Assembly: GCA_033765345.1 (NCBI GenBank)
Contig: JANRIC010000080.1
Location: forward strand, 1 to 49,813
From: JANRIC01 sp033765345
GTDB taxonomy: Bacteria; Bacteroidota; Bacteroidia; Cytophagales; Microscillaceae
Reading direction: 5' to 3'
DNA length: 49,813 bases
Position numbers and translations under genes: made by a program. Shown piece after piece: positions 16,563-25,199 of this stretch. The first letter of the stretch is position 1. Every line of letters begins with the position of its first letter. The notes beneath the pieces are model-generated. The model was not told the origin of the DNA. It did not search any database and saw only the letters and a list, made by a program, of their open reading frames with translations.

Positions 16563-17090
16563 TCATTCTCCCGAATAGGTATCCACCAAAATTTTATAAT
16601 TTCCATCGGTTTGTTTTTGCCAGAGGAGGATGTAAGTCACTACGGAAGTGTGGGGTTTACCTTCCCAGGTGATGGTAAGGCTGGAGACTCCCAGCTCGTA
16701 GACTACGTTTTGCAGATCGAGGTGTAGGTCTTTCCAATCCGGAGGTTTGTTTTTGAGTTGTTGATAATGTGGATGTGCATAGATTTTTGCTGCATCCATT
16801 GCGAAAAGTTTGGATTCGAGTTTCCAATCGACCACATTTTTAAGATTGAGCCAGTATTCATTGATTTGGTCTCTTCCAGTGATGTTTTTTGCCCCAGCAC
16901 TCAGTAAATAGCCCTGATCCAGATACATATCTGCCACTCCCTGCATCTGATTGGCTTTGGCAGAGCTTTGCATCTTGAAGAGTTGTTTTTGAATGGCTTT
17001 CAGGGCTTTGGGGCTTGCTTCTTCCTGTGCAAAACCCCAGGAAATCGCAGCAACCAGGAAGATGGCGGATAAAATCAGCAGTTTTTTCAT
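16563..17090 (-). CDS. Periplasmic DUF4440/SnoaL-like protein
   Basis: This 175-aa protein starts at MKKLLIL (17090), giving a clean signal peptide (LSAIFLVAAISWGFAQ). An upstream in-frame ATG would add 15 residues before the signal and is unlikely. The mature part has the NTF2-like pattern of DUF4440: an N-terminal helix (LKAIQKQLFKMQSSAKANQMQGVADMYL), GYLLSAGAKNITGRDQINEYW, and a C-terminal strand pair ending in WQKQTDGNYKILVDTYS. Members bind small ligands or act as minor enzymes; none can be named. It follows the first FtsX-type permease gene but a terminator lies between them. Confidence 0.8.
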   Translation of the reverse strand: MKKLLILSAIFLVAAISWGFAQEEASPKALKAIQKQLFKMQSSAKANQMQGVADMYLDQGYLLSAGAKNITGRDQINEYWLNLKNVVDWKLESKLFAMDAAKIYAHPHYQQLKNKPPDWKDLHLDLQNVVYELGVSSLTITWEGKPHTSVVTYILLWQKQTDGNYKILVDTYSGE

Positions 17091-17122
17091 GAGTTTGTGT
17101 TTTGAGAAATTTCCGAAAAAAG

Positions 17123-17159
17123 AAAGACTTTCCAAATTTCAAAGGTTTGGAAAGTCTTT
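17123..17159 (-). terminator. Terminator of first FtsX-type permease
   Basis: A perfect 14-bp stem (AAAGACTTTCCAAA / TTTGGAAAGTCTTT) with a 9-nt loop lies 4 bp after the permease stop. It belongs to the same CCAAAtct/GATTTGG hairpin type found after the second permease, kbl and near the Uma2 gene. Confidence 0.75.
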
Positions 17160-17163
17160 ACAT

Positions 17164-19551
17164 TTATTCATTCTTTAAGACCTCTACCGGATTGACCATA
17201 GCTGCTTTGATGGCCTGATAGCTCACTGTGAGCAGGGTAATGCCCATAGCTCCTAGACCAGCCACTGCAAAAATCCACCAGGACATATTGGTATGATAGG
17301 TGTATTTTTGTAACCAGCCGTCCAGGAAATAAGCAGCCAATGGAATGGAAATCGCACAGGAAATAAATACCAACCAGACAAAATCTTTGGACAACAGGCG
17401 CCAGATATGGAAAATAGTAGCTCCCAACACTTTGCGGATGCCGATCTCTTTGGAGCGTTTTTCGGCCATAAAAGAAGCTATACCAAAAAGCCCCAGGCAA
17501 CTAATCAGAATTGCCAGCCCTGCAAAAAAGCCAGCCAACTTGCCAATACGCTCTTCGCTTTGAAACTTTTCGGCAAATTCCTGATCTACAAATTTATATT
17601 CAAAAGGTACTGCCGGGAATAATTTGTGAAAAACCTGTTCGATAGAAGCAATAGATTCGCGGGAACTTTTCTCAGCATTAAGCTTGAGGTGAATGAAGTT
17701 TACATTATCATAATTCAAAAAATATAGCGTGTGTTTGACGGGTTCGTAGGGGTTTTGCATAATCATATCTTTCACCACGCCAATGATATGGTACGTATTG
17801 TTCCCGTTATCATTTTTGATTTCAAAACCAATCGGGTTCTGAATGCCCATAAATTTGACAGCAGCTTCATTGATCACCACAGCAGAAGAATCTGTTGCAA
17901 GGTCTCTTGAGAAATCCCTGCCTTGCAAAACTTGCCAGGAAATTGTCTTTCCATAATCGTGGGTAACTTGTGTGACTGCAAACTCGGCATCTTTGTCGGT
18001 ATCCTTTCCAGTCCAGTCAAAACCTCCCCAGTTTGACCATATTCCGGTCAAAGGTCCGAAAGATTGGGACATTTCAACTACAGCTCCCGTTTTTTTGAGT
18101 TCAGCTTGGATGAGGTTGTGTTTGCCGTAATAATCCGGCGTACTCATATAAACAGAAATGATGCCTTTGTTGTCATAACCGATTGGGCGGTTTTTGATAA
18201 ATTGAATTTGCTTGTACACGATGATCGTACCGATGATGAGCGTAACCGAAACGGTAAATTGCAATACGACCAATATTTTACGGGGTATGGCAGCATATCG
18301 TCCTGCTTTGAAAGCGCCTTTGAGTACTCTGACGGGTTGGAAAGAGGATAGGTAAAAAGCCGGATAACTGCCAGAAATCAAACCCGTGAATAAGGTAAAA
18401 ACCACACAAACCATCCAAAAAGAAGGATTAGTCCAGAGAATGCCCATTTTTTTATCGGATAATTCATTGAAAAAAGGCAAGGCCAGTTCTGTTAGAAGAA
18501 GAGAAATGATAAATGCAAGCAAAACGGTCAGCAGAGATTCGCTCAGAAATTGCCCAATCAGTTGCGCTTTGACAGAACCAATCACTTTGCGGATGCCTAC
18601 TTCTTTGGCTCTTTTTTCGGAGCGTGCCGTGCTGAGGTTCATAAAATTAATACAAGCAAGCATCAACACAAATACAGCAATGATCCCAAACAACCAGACG
18701 TATTGGATTCTTCCTCCGATATTGATCCCCTCCTTAAAATCCGAATACAAATGCCATTTACTCATAGGCTGTAGAAAAACCTCAGGCTTAAATCTGGCTT
18801 CGTCTTTATCACTTTTGGCTTTAATATCTTTTATTTTTTTAGAAATAGCCTGCATATTTCCTTGGGGGTGAATTTGGGCAAAAAGCTGGAAGGAGTTATT
18901 TCCCCATTGATCAATGGAATTTCTGACCCATTCCTGGTCACTGAGGTACAAATCCCAGGGGGCGATAAATTCTAAATCTTTGAGGGTAGAATTGTAAGGC
19001 AGGTCTTCGTAGACTCCAGTGACTTTGACGGAAGATTTATTGTCTATTTTGATGATCTCCCCCATAGGATTCCGACTCCCAAAGAGTGCTCTGGCTGTAG
19101 ATTCGGAAAGTAATACGGATTTAACGTCTTTTAGCCCTTGTCTTGTGCCTCGGAGCATTTTCAGGGTCAGCATTTCCGGGAAATCTACCTGCATATAATT
19201 GCCGGATTTGGTGATTTTTCTCTCACCAAAGCTCAGGATATGGTCTCCTGTCCAGCTTGCCATGGAGAGATATTTAAAATCGCTTCCATAGCTGGTACGC
19301 AAGGCTTTTTCCAAAGGTCTGGGAATGGAGTTTGCAGTACCCTTTCTATGATTAAAGGTCTGATGTTGCATCACCTGTGCGAGGTAGGGATAATGCTTGT
19401 GATAGGTATCATAAGTCAGTTCGTCGTATATCCACAGGCCGATGAGCATAGCTACAGTCATCCCGGCGGCAAGCCCGATGATATTGATCAAAGAATAAAC
19501 CTTATTCTTGAGCAAGTTTCTGAAAGCGATTTTGAGATAATTTTTAAGCAT
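17164..19551 (-). CDS. Orphan FtsX/MacB-like permease 1
   Basis: This 795-aa protein is an ABC-transporter permease of the MacB/FtsX type with a duplicated layout. An N-terminal membrane helix (YSLINIIGLAAGMTVAMLIGLWIY) is followed by a large periplasmic MacB_PCD domain and an FtsX core with three helices. A second periplasmic domain and a second FtsX core complete it. Each core is announced by the same motif (AKEVGIRKVIGSVK; SKEIGIRKVLGATI). The start at MLKNYLKIAFRNLLKNK is chosen because it matches the paralogue at 24953 and leaves the conserved operator outside the coding region. No ATPase gene is adjacent. These proteins are abundant in Bacteroidota and their substrates are mostly unknown. 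Confidence 0.92.
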   Translation of the reverse strand: MLKNYLKIAFRNLLKNKVYSLINIIGLAAGMTVAMLIGLWIYDELTYDTYHKHYPYLAQVMQHQTFNHRKGTANSIPRPLEKALRTSYGSDFKYLSMASWTGDHILSFGERKITKSGNYMQVDFPEMLTLKMLRGTRQGLKDVKSVLLSESTARALFGSRNPMGEIIKIDNKSSVKVTGVYEDLPYNSTLKDLEFIAPWDLYLSDQEWVRNSIDQWGNNSFQLFAQIHPQGNMQAISKKIKDIKAKSDKDEARFKPEVFLQPMSKWHLYSDFKEGINIGGRIQYVWLFGIIAVFVLMLACINFMNLSTARSEKRAKEVGIRKVIGSVKAQLIGQFLSESLLTVLLAFIISLLLTELALPFFNELSDKKMGILWTNPSFWMVCVVFTLFTGLISGSYPAFYLSSFQPVRVLKGAFKAGRYAAIPRKILVVLQFTVSVTLIIGTIIVYKQIQFIKNRPIGYDNKGIISVYMSTPDYYGKHNLIQAELKKTGAVVEMSQSFGPLTGIWSNWGGFDWTGKDTDKDAEFAVTQVTHDYGKTISWQVLQGRDFSRDLATDSSAVVINEAAVKFMGIQNPIGFEIKNDNGNNTYHIIGVVKDMIMQNPYEPVKHTLYFLNYDNVNFIHLKLNAEKSSRESIASIEQVFHKLFPAVPFEYKFVDQEFAEKFQSEERIGKLAGFFAGLAILISCLGLFGIASFMAEKRSKEIGIRKVLGATIFHIWRLLSKDFVWLVFISCAISIPLAAYFLDGWLQKYTYHTNMSWWIFAVAGLGAMGITLLTVSYQAIKAAMVNPVEVLKNE

Positions 19552-19676
19552 AATCTTCTGTTTTGAATGAAAGAGGTTATATGGTAATTTTGATATAAAT
19601 CCAAATTGCAAAACTTATTCCTGAAAAACAAGCTTTTGATTATCAGGAATTTCCAAAACAATACATAGCAGAAAAC

Positions 19677-19702
19677 TGTACGTTTTTGTACATCAGGTGT
19701 AC
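19677..19702 (-). promoter_or_regulatory. Three-half-site TGTAC operator upstream of permease 1
   Basis: Three copies of TGTAC start at 19677, 19687 and 19698, that is, spaced 10 and 11 bp (one helical turn). The first two form the palindrome TGTAC-N6-GTACA, the last two GTACA-N5-TGTAC. The same layout lies at 25071-25096 upstream of the second permease. The distance to the permease start is about 125 bp. Regulator unknown. Confidence 0.6.
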
Positions 19703-19715
19703 GGAATATAGGATC

Positions 19716-19749
19716 AGACCTATAAGCTTCTGCGAAACCTCATAGGTCT
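19716..19749. repeat. Degenerate hairpin related to the one after the AAA-ATPase gene
   Basis: The sequence AGACCTAT...ATAGGTCT forms an 8-bp stem. Its right arm ACCTCATAGGTCT (19737-19749) is identical to the right arm of the perfect hairpin at 21366-21399. The two copies bracket the AAA-ATPase/PD-(D/E)XK gene. Confidence 0.6.
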
Positions 19750-19791
19750 TTGGTCTAAAGTTTATATATTTGTAAAAGTCTTTTAAGCAAG

Positions 19792-21366
19792 ATGACAACA
19801 CTACAAAAACTTCCCCTGGGTATCCATACCTTCCGCACCCTGCGGGAGAATGGACTGCTGTATGTAGATAAGACGGAATATATCTATTATGCTTTAGCCA
19901 AGGCAAGCCGGCTGTTTTTAGCCCGTCCGCGTCGCTTTGGTAAATCCCTGCTACTTTCTACCCTCAAAGAAATATTTCTGGGAAATCGTGATCTTTTCCA
20001 GGGGCTGTGGATTGAAGATCAAATCGAGTGGGAGACTTATCCGGTGATTCATTTGGATATGAGTGGCCTGGGAGAATATACAGACGCAGATATTATAGAA
20101 GGTATTTTATATAAATTGAAAAGTAATGCTGAAGATTATGATTTAAATATCGATACAGAGGATATTACAACATATTTTGCAAGGCTTATTAAAACTTTAC
20201 ACGATAAATATCAGAAGAAAGTAGTGATCCTCATAGATGAATACGATTCGCCTATCACTAATCATCTGGACAAACCTCAAGAACTGGAAAAAAATCGTGA
20301 TATTCTTGCCAGTCTCTATGGAAATCTCAAAAGTCAGGATGCCTATATACATTTTGTCTTCCTTACAGGGGTATCCCGCTATGGCAAGATGAATATTTTT
20401 TCCAAGCTGAATAATCTTACAGATATTAGCTTTGATGCCGAGTTTAATACGATGTTGGGCTATACGCAGGAAGAATTAGAGGCACACTTTGAGCCTTATA
20501 TCACCAAATATGCTCAGAAAACGGGGATTGCTTATGCAGAAGCCCTCGCACAATTGAAGCACTGGTACAATGGCTATTCCTTTGAAGGAGAGGCAAGGGT
20601 GTATACTCCCTGGTCTATATTAAGCTTTTGTGCCCATCTGAAAATTGATAACTATTGGTTTGAGACGGGTACGCCTACCTTTCTGATCAAGATGCTCAAA
20701 GAACGCAAACTCCCCATGTATCAACTTGAGCAAATTAAAAGCAATAGTATGACGCTGATGAATGCCGATTTGCGCAGCATAGATGTATACTCTTTGCTGT
20801 ATCAAACAGGCTACCTGACCGTCAAACAGGTCAAAAGAAGGGGAACCCATACCATGTTTGAACTTGGTTATCCCAATCAGGAAGTCAGACTGAGTTTTTT
20901 GAATTATTTATTGGTAGAATACGCCGAAGAGGATATCTCTGTGGTGCAAAGCGAAATCGTGATCAAAGTACAGGAGGCTATTTATGACCATGACCTGCCA
21001 CTTTTCTTCGAGGCGGTGCAGGCTACTTTTGCCGGAATTCCTTATAATATGTTTATCCATAATCAGGAAGCCTATTATCAATCGGTGGTCTATGTGCTGG
21101 CGGAGCTTTCGGGCTTAAGAGTCGATGCCGAGGTACAAACCCATACAGGACGAATGGATGCCGTCCTGGAAAGCCCTACGCATATTTATATTTTTGAATT
21201 TAAAATGACCACGGCCGCCGAAGCTATGGCACAAATTCATCTGAAGAAATATTATGCCCCTTACAAATTTTCCCCAAAAGAAATCGTCCTGGTAGCCGTC
21301 GCTTTTGATGAAGAAAGCAAAGGACTCAAAGAATGGACAAGCGAAATCTGGAAGGCTGAAAACTAA
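19792..21366 (+). CDS. AAA-ATPase-like / PD-(D/E)XK nuclease-fold protein (DUF1703 type)
   Basis: This 524-aa protein has an N-terminal AAA_ATPase-like domain. RPRRFGKSLLLSTLKE is its P-loop (family consensus RPRRFGKS) and VVILIDEYDSPI its Walker B, followed by a sensor block FLTGVSRYGKMNIFSKLNNL. The C-terminal PD-(D/E)XK_9 domain has VDAEVQTHTGRMDAVLES and IFEFKM, giving the D...ExK active-site pattern. The family occurs in many paralogues in Bacteroidota and other anaerobes, often repeat-associated; its function is not settled (mobile or defence-like roles have been proposed). A TATATTTG -7-like element lies at 19765-19772. The gene is bracketed by related hairpins. Confidence 0.92.
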   Translation: MTTLQKLPLGIHTFRTLRENGLLYVDKTEYIYYALAKASRLFLARPRRFGKSLLLSTLKEIFLGNRDLFQGLWIEDQIEWETYPVIHLDMSGLGEYTDADIIEGILYKLKSNAEDYDLNIDTEDITTYFARLIKTLHDKYQKKVVILIDEYDSPITNHLDKPQELEKNRDILASLYGNLKSQDAYIHFVFLTGVSRYGKMNIFSKLNNLTDISFDAEFNTMLGYTQEELEAHFEPYITKYAQKTGIAYAEALAQLKHWYNGYSFEGEARVYTPWSILSFCAHLKIDNYWFETGTPTFLIKMLKERKLPMYQLEQIKSNSMTLMNADLRSIDVYSLLYQTGYLTVKQVKRRGTHTMFELGYPNQEVRLSFLNYLLVEYAEEDISVVQSEIVIKVQEAIYDHDLPLFFEAVQATFAGIPYNMFIHNQEAYYQSVVYVLAELSGLRVDAEVQTHTGRMDAVLESPTHIYIFEFKMTTAAEAMAQIHLKKYYAPYKFSPKEIVLVAVAFDEESKGLKEWTSEIWKAEN

Positions 21367-21399
21367 GACCTATGAGGTCTCGAGAAACCTCATAGGTCT
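21366..21399. repeat. Perfect 13-bp stem hairpin at the end of the AAA-ATPase gene
   Basis: The arms AGACCTATGAGGT and ACCTCATAGGTCT are separated by 8 nt; the left arm begins on the last base of the TAA stop. No long T run follows on either strand, so it is a weak terminator or a dispersed palindromic repeat. A degenerate copy lies upstream of the gene. Confidence 0.7.
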
Positions 21400-21408
21400 C
21401 ATAGAAAA

Positions 21409-22167
21409 TCACTCCTCCTTCACCAAATTAAAATCCTCATCCAGCTTCTCAGCCTCCTGCTGATTGGCTTTGCGGTTGTTGATCGTGAGGTTATAGCTGT
21501 TTACCAATTGATTAAGTTGATTGATATAATCCTGATAATTTTCAGCATTGCCGATAGTGGCGTAGGCAGTGATAAAGCGTGCCAGTTCACGATAGGCCTG
21601 GGTGCTTTGCTCACGGAGGCTTTTGAACTTTTCCTTGGGGGATTCCGCATAAACTTTGTTTCGTGCCAGGAATTTTTCATCAAAAGCCTGGTGACTGGAC
21701 TTCATCCGGGTAAACCAGTCTGTGAGTCTCAGTGTATCCAACGTTTTGAGGAGTTCAGGAGAGGCTTCTATGATTTGGATAATATCGTCCAGGGCTGCTC
21801 CCTGCTCCTGATAGCTCTTTTTGGCTACTTCGGAGCCGTGTTTGTCCAGTACTTTCAGTAGACTGTTGGCCTGATTTCTCAGGCTTTCATCGTGGTGGTA
21901 TCGGGCATAAAAGAAAGTAATCCCACGAAGCCCCATATAGGCATCATCTCTTTGTTTGTCTAGGTCTACAATATCCTGAGTGAGCTTATTGCCTCGCTCT
22001 GTTTTGTAAAACCGGATAAGCACCTCGTGTACTTGTTGTAAATCTGCGACTTGTTTGTCAATCTGCAGCCCGGCCACATCCTGCCGACTGCTGATGATCA
22101 GCACATTGGAAATAAACTTGATAAATTCTCCATTACGGAAAAATCTAAAATCGGGTGTACTCAACAT
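21409..22167 (-). CDS. DUF6261-like helical protein
   Basis: This 252-aa cytoplasmic protein consists almost wholly of amphipathic helices. FRFFRNGEFIKFISNVLIISS at the start, a central RDDAYMGLRGITFFYARYHHD block, and the C-terminal INQLNQLVNSYNLTINNRKANQQ are recognisable features of a family of paralogous Bacteroidota proteins that I assign to DUF6261. No function is known. It is convergent with the AAA-ATPase gene, 9 bp after the hairpin, and has its own upstream region of about 300 bp. No signal peptide or catalytic motif is visible. The family name is from memory of the pattern and should be checked. Confidence 0.65.
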   Translation of the reverse strand: MLSTPDFRFFRNGEFIKFISNVLIISSRQDVAGLQIDKQVADLQQVHEVLIRFYKTERGNKLTQDIVDLDKQRDDAYMGLRGITFFYARYHHDESLRNQANSLLKVLDKHGSEVAKKSYQEQGAALDDIIQIIEASPELLKTLDTLRLTDWFTRMKSSHQAFDEKFLARNKVYAESPKEKFKSLREQSTQAYRELARFITAYATIGNAENYQDYINQLNQLVNSYNLTINNRKANQQEAEKLDEDFNLVKEE

Positions 22168-22354
22168 ATATTGCTTGGTTTAAAATGGAAAAAATGGTTC
22201 TAAAAACTATTTAGCTAACGTTCAACCATTTGTTTTTAGTACTGGCAAACTAAAAAAAGATTCATTTTACCCCGCATTTCCAAATATTGTTTTGAGAAAA
22301 ACACCACTCGGAACGCAGGACAAAATTATATCCTGTAGAAAAATCCTCGCTGAT

Positions 22355-22418
22355 CGCAGGGCTTTACCCTCCACTGAGAAAACGGTCTCTCGAAGCGCAG
22401 GGCTTTACCCTCCACTGA
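22355..22418. repeat. Two-copy 23-bp direct repeat, 41-bp period
   Basis: The 23-bp word beginning CGCAGGGCTTTACCC occurs at 22355-22377 and 22396-22418. The 335-bp gap that holds it (22168-22502) also contains the terminator of the second permease at its left end and presumably the promoter of the DUF6261 gene. No coding frame is seen in the gap. Confidence 0.75.
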
Positions 22419-22462
22419 AAAAACTGTGGGTAGAATAAAAGCCCTACGCGCTATGGCAAGCT

Positions 22463-22499
22463 CAAGATTTTCCAAATCTCCAAGATTTGGAAAATCTTG
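22463..22499 (-). terminator. Terminator of second FtsX-type permease
   Basis: A perfect 17-bp stem (left arm 22463-22479, right arm 22483-22499) with a 3-nt loop lies 3 bp after the permease stop. It is one of the CCAAATCT/AGATTTGG hairpin family seen at four or more places in the window. Confidence 0.8.
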
Positions 22500-22502
22500 T
22501 AC

Positions 22503-24953
22503 TTATTCATACCTCAGACTCTCCACCGGGTTGCGCATAGCAGCCCGCACCGCCCGGATACTCACCGTGGCCAATGTAATCAAAATAGAGATAAACGCTG
22601 CCCCCACGAAAATCAGCCAGCTTGGATTCATCCGATAGGCAAAATCATGAAGCCATTCTTGGGCAAAATAATACGCAATCGGACTGCCTATGAGGATAGA
22701 AATCAACACCAATTTCAGAAAATCATAAGAAAGTAATACCGTGATTTGTCTGATGGTAGCTCCTAATACTTTGCGGATACCGATTTCTTTGGTACGCTGC
22801 TGCACGGTATAAGTCACCAGCCCGAATAAGCCGATGCAGGAGATAAAGATAACAATGCCTGTTGCGATAGATAATAAATGTGCTATTTTTTGCTCTTTAT
22901 TATACATTCTGGCGAGTTCATCTTCAAAAAATTCATATTTAAAAGTTGTTTCGGGAAAAACAGAAAGATATGCTTTTTCAATCTTACTGATCAATGCCTG
23001 AAAATCAGGTGTTTGTTTACCTTTTGTGTGAAGCTTTAAGTTAATCAAATAGCTGTATTGATTTTCAGAAGCAATCATCATCGGGCGAATCTGATAATGC
23101 AAAGGTTGAATATTAAAATCAGCTACGACACCTACAATAGGAAATTTCCTGTTTCCAGACCATAAAAATTGACCAATCGCTCGCTCAGGTTGACGAAAGC
23201 CCAAAGTACGAACATAAGTTTCATTAATCATTACCTCGCGGATGGTATCACTATCACGCACATTGCGTCCGGCCAACAGTTTAATTTCATACAATTTTAT
23301 GTAGTTTTCATCACCCGGTTTATGAAATACATTGGTCTCAATCGGTTTTTTACCTGTTTCTTTATACTCAAGGGTATAGGAGGCAAAGGAATTCCCAAGA
23401 GGAGTGGATGAACTGAAACTTGTCATTTTAACTTCGGGAAATTGTTTGAGTTTTTCCATCAGCACTTTTTTACGATTAAGCGGATCGTTCCAGGGAGTAG
23501 CAACTGTAATCACTGCATCTTTTTTGAATCCCAAATCTTTATGCAACATATAGCGGATTTGTGCGCTTACTACAATCGTCCCGATGATAAATACCTGTGC
23601 AAAGGTAAATTGAAACACTATCAAGACTTTCCGAAGATTGGATTTGCGAGAACCTCTTTGAGAAGTTTGATTTTTGAGAGAGGCAACTGGTAAGAGAGAC
23701 GATAAGACCCAGGCAGGATAAAAGCCAGACAAAAGGCTGGTCACACCAATCATGGCTATTAAGAACAAGCCGATCTCAAGCGTAAAAAGCTGATTTTTGA
23801 CCCCTTCAGACACAAAATCCGAAAACAACCACAATACCGGCTCAATAGTCAACAAAGAAAGTATCCCTGCCAAAGTAGTCAATACCAAAGCTTCACACAA
23901 AAACTGTATGATCAAATTACGACGGGTGCTTCCGATCACTTTCCGAATTCCGATCTCCTTGGCGCGTTGGGCAGATTGTGCGGTGGTCAAATTGATAAAA
24001 TTGATCGCCGCAATAATCAATAAGAAACCGGAAATGGCCATCAAGCCGTACAAAGTAGGTTTGTGTGCTGTTCGAATATGACCGGAATAGTCGGCATCAA
24101 AATGAACATCAAACAGTGCTTGTAACCGTGGCACATACTCGGAATCATATTTCTTGAACAAAGCGGGAAACTGAGCCTGTATTTGTTGGGGGCTAGTACC
24201 TTTATTTAATTTGACGACCAGTTGAGAGTTGCTATTAATTCCGTTCCAGGATTTCATATTCTCGCCATTTTTCATTTTGTACAAAGTAGCCAGAGAAATA
24301 CAATCCTGAAATTTAAAATCACTGTTTTGTTTCCAGGCTTCTACTATACCACTTACTTTCAATGTGATCGTATCCTCAGACGTGACATAGGTAAGAACTC
24401 TACCGATCATTTTATCCAGGGGGATATTGCCGAAGTATTTTTTGGCTTTTTGCACTGTCAAAACCACTTGAAAGGGTTCTTTCAAGGCTATGTGCGGATT
24501 TCCCATCAACCAAGGGTGCTTAAAAACCTCAAAAAAAGAAGCGTCTGCAGCTATAAAATCACCATTTTTCGTACTTTCCTGTTTAAATTCTTTCCATAAA
24601 TCTTCTTTTCGGGCAGGATTAAAAGGATTACCAATCCACACTTTATCAATATTCATCAAATTAAAAGGAGCAATAGCCTCCAAACCTGTTAATTCTTTTT
24701 GCATCGTCGGTCCGAGTGGATCCACTACCCCGGCAAATTTCCAGATTTCCCCGGCATTATCTATGTCAGTAACCACCCTATAGATTCGCTGCCGATCCGG
24801 ATGAAAAGTATCAAAACTCATTTCATAGCTTGTCCACAAATAGACTATCAAACAGGCATTGATCCCGATGGCCAGCCCGAAAATATTGATCAAGGTGAAA
24901 TCTCTGTTTCTAAGTAGATTTCTACATGCGATTTTGAAGTAATTTTTAAGCAT
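22503..24953 (-). CDS. Orphan FtsX/MacB-like permease 2
   Basis: This 816-aa paralogue of the protein at 17164-19551 has the same order: first membrane helix (FTLINIFGLAIGINACLIVYLW), MacB_PCD periplasmic domain, FtsX core (AKEIGIRKVIGSTRRNLIIQF), second periplasmic domain, second FtsX core (TKEIGIRKVLGATIRQITVLL) and a final helix with ATVSIRAVRAAMRNPVESLRYE. The N-terminus MLKNYFKIACRNLLRNRDF matches that of permease 1. It has no adjacent ATPase. Its upstream region shares the TGTAC three-half-site operator and a TTTTTCAGGAATAAGTTTTG block with permease 1, so the two are probably co-regulated. Substrate unknown; peptides, lipoproteins or antimicrobial compounds are possible by family. Confidence 0.93.
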   Translation of the reverse strand: MLKNYFKIACRNLLRNRDFTLINIFGLAIGINACLIVYLWTSYEMSFDTFHPDRQRIYRVVTDIDNAGEIWKFAGVVDPLGPTMQKELTGLEAIAPFNLMNIDKVWIGNPFNPARKEDLWKEFKQESTKNGDFIAADASFFEVFKHPWLMGNPHIALKEPFQVVLTVQKAKKYFGNIPLDKMIGRVLTYVTSEDTITLKVSGIVEAWKQNSDFKFQDCISLATLYKMKNGENMKSWNGINSNSQLVVKLNKGTSPQQIQAQFPALFKKYDSEYVPRLQALFDVHFDADYSGHIRTAHKPTLYGLMAISGFLLIIAAINFINLTTAQSAQRAKEIGIRKVIGSTRRNLIIQFLCEALVLTTLAGILSLLTIEPVLWLFSDFVSEGVKNQLFTLEIGLFLIAMIGVTSLLSGFYPAWVLSSLLPVASLKNQTSQRGSRKSNLRKVLIVFQFTFAQVFIIGTIVVSAQIRYMLHKDLGFKKDAVITVATPWNDPLNRKKVLMEKLKQFPEVKMTSFSSSTPLGNSFASYTLEYKETGKKPIETNVFHKPGDENYIKLYEIKLLAGRNVRDSDTIREVMINETYVRTLGFRQPERAIGQFLWSGNRKFPIVGVVADFNIQPLHYQIRPMMIASENQYSYLINLKLHTKGKQTPDFQALISKIEKAYLSVFPETTFKYEFFEDELARMYNKEQKIAHLLSIATGIVIFISCIGLFGLVTYTVQQRTKEIGIRKVLGATIRQITVLLSYDFLKLVLISILIGSPIAYYFAQEWLHDFAYRMNPSWLIFVGAAFISILITLATVSIRAVRAAMRNPVESLRYE

Positions 24954-25070
24954 AATCGTATGGCTTCTTGGTTATTGGTTTTTTTATATGAAGAGCTAAT
25001 TACAAAACTTATTCCTGAAAAATAAACACCTGATAGTCAGAATATTTAAAAACTATACAATCAAGTGAAC

Positions 25071-25096
25071 TGTACGGTTTTGTACAAGGGGTGTTC
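25071..25096 (-). promoter_or_regulatory. Three-half-site TGTAC operator upstream of permease 2
   Basis: Half-sites TGTAC (25071), TGTAC (25081) and TGTTC (25092) are spaced 10 and 11 bp, exactly as at 19677-19702. The core is TGTACGGTTTTGTACA. It lies about 120 bp upstream of the permease 2 start. The flanks CGGAA and CAAAACTTATTCCTGAAAAA are also shared with the first copy. Confidence 0.6.
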
Positions 25097-25144
25097 GGAA
25101 TGAGGGGATCGGATTTCCTCAACCTCAAAGATTTGGAGAATCTC

Positions 25145-25175
25145 TTGTAGAACTATGCTGAATTTTGTAAATTTG
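25145..25175 (+). promoter_or_regulatory. Bacteroidota-type promoter of the Uma2 gene
   Basis: TTG (25145-25147) and TAAATTTG (25168-25175) are separated by 20 bp. This matches the Bacteroidota sigma-A consensus TTG/TAnnTTTG. Transcription would start near 25182, which supports the ATG at 25200 and rules against the earlier in-frame ATG at 25155. Confidence 0.6.
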
Positions 25176-25199
25176 TTAAGCAAATCACGCAATAAACCT

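Noticed and set aside
18386..18871. A 161-codon plus-strand frame inside the first permease gene
   Set aside because: It is a shadow of the minus-strand FtsX-like gene, whose motifs cover the same bases.
22355..22418. CRISPR array
   Set aside because: Only two repeat copies with an 18-bp spacing and no cas genes anywhere in the window.
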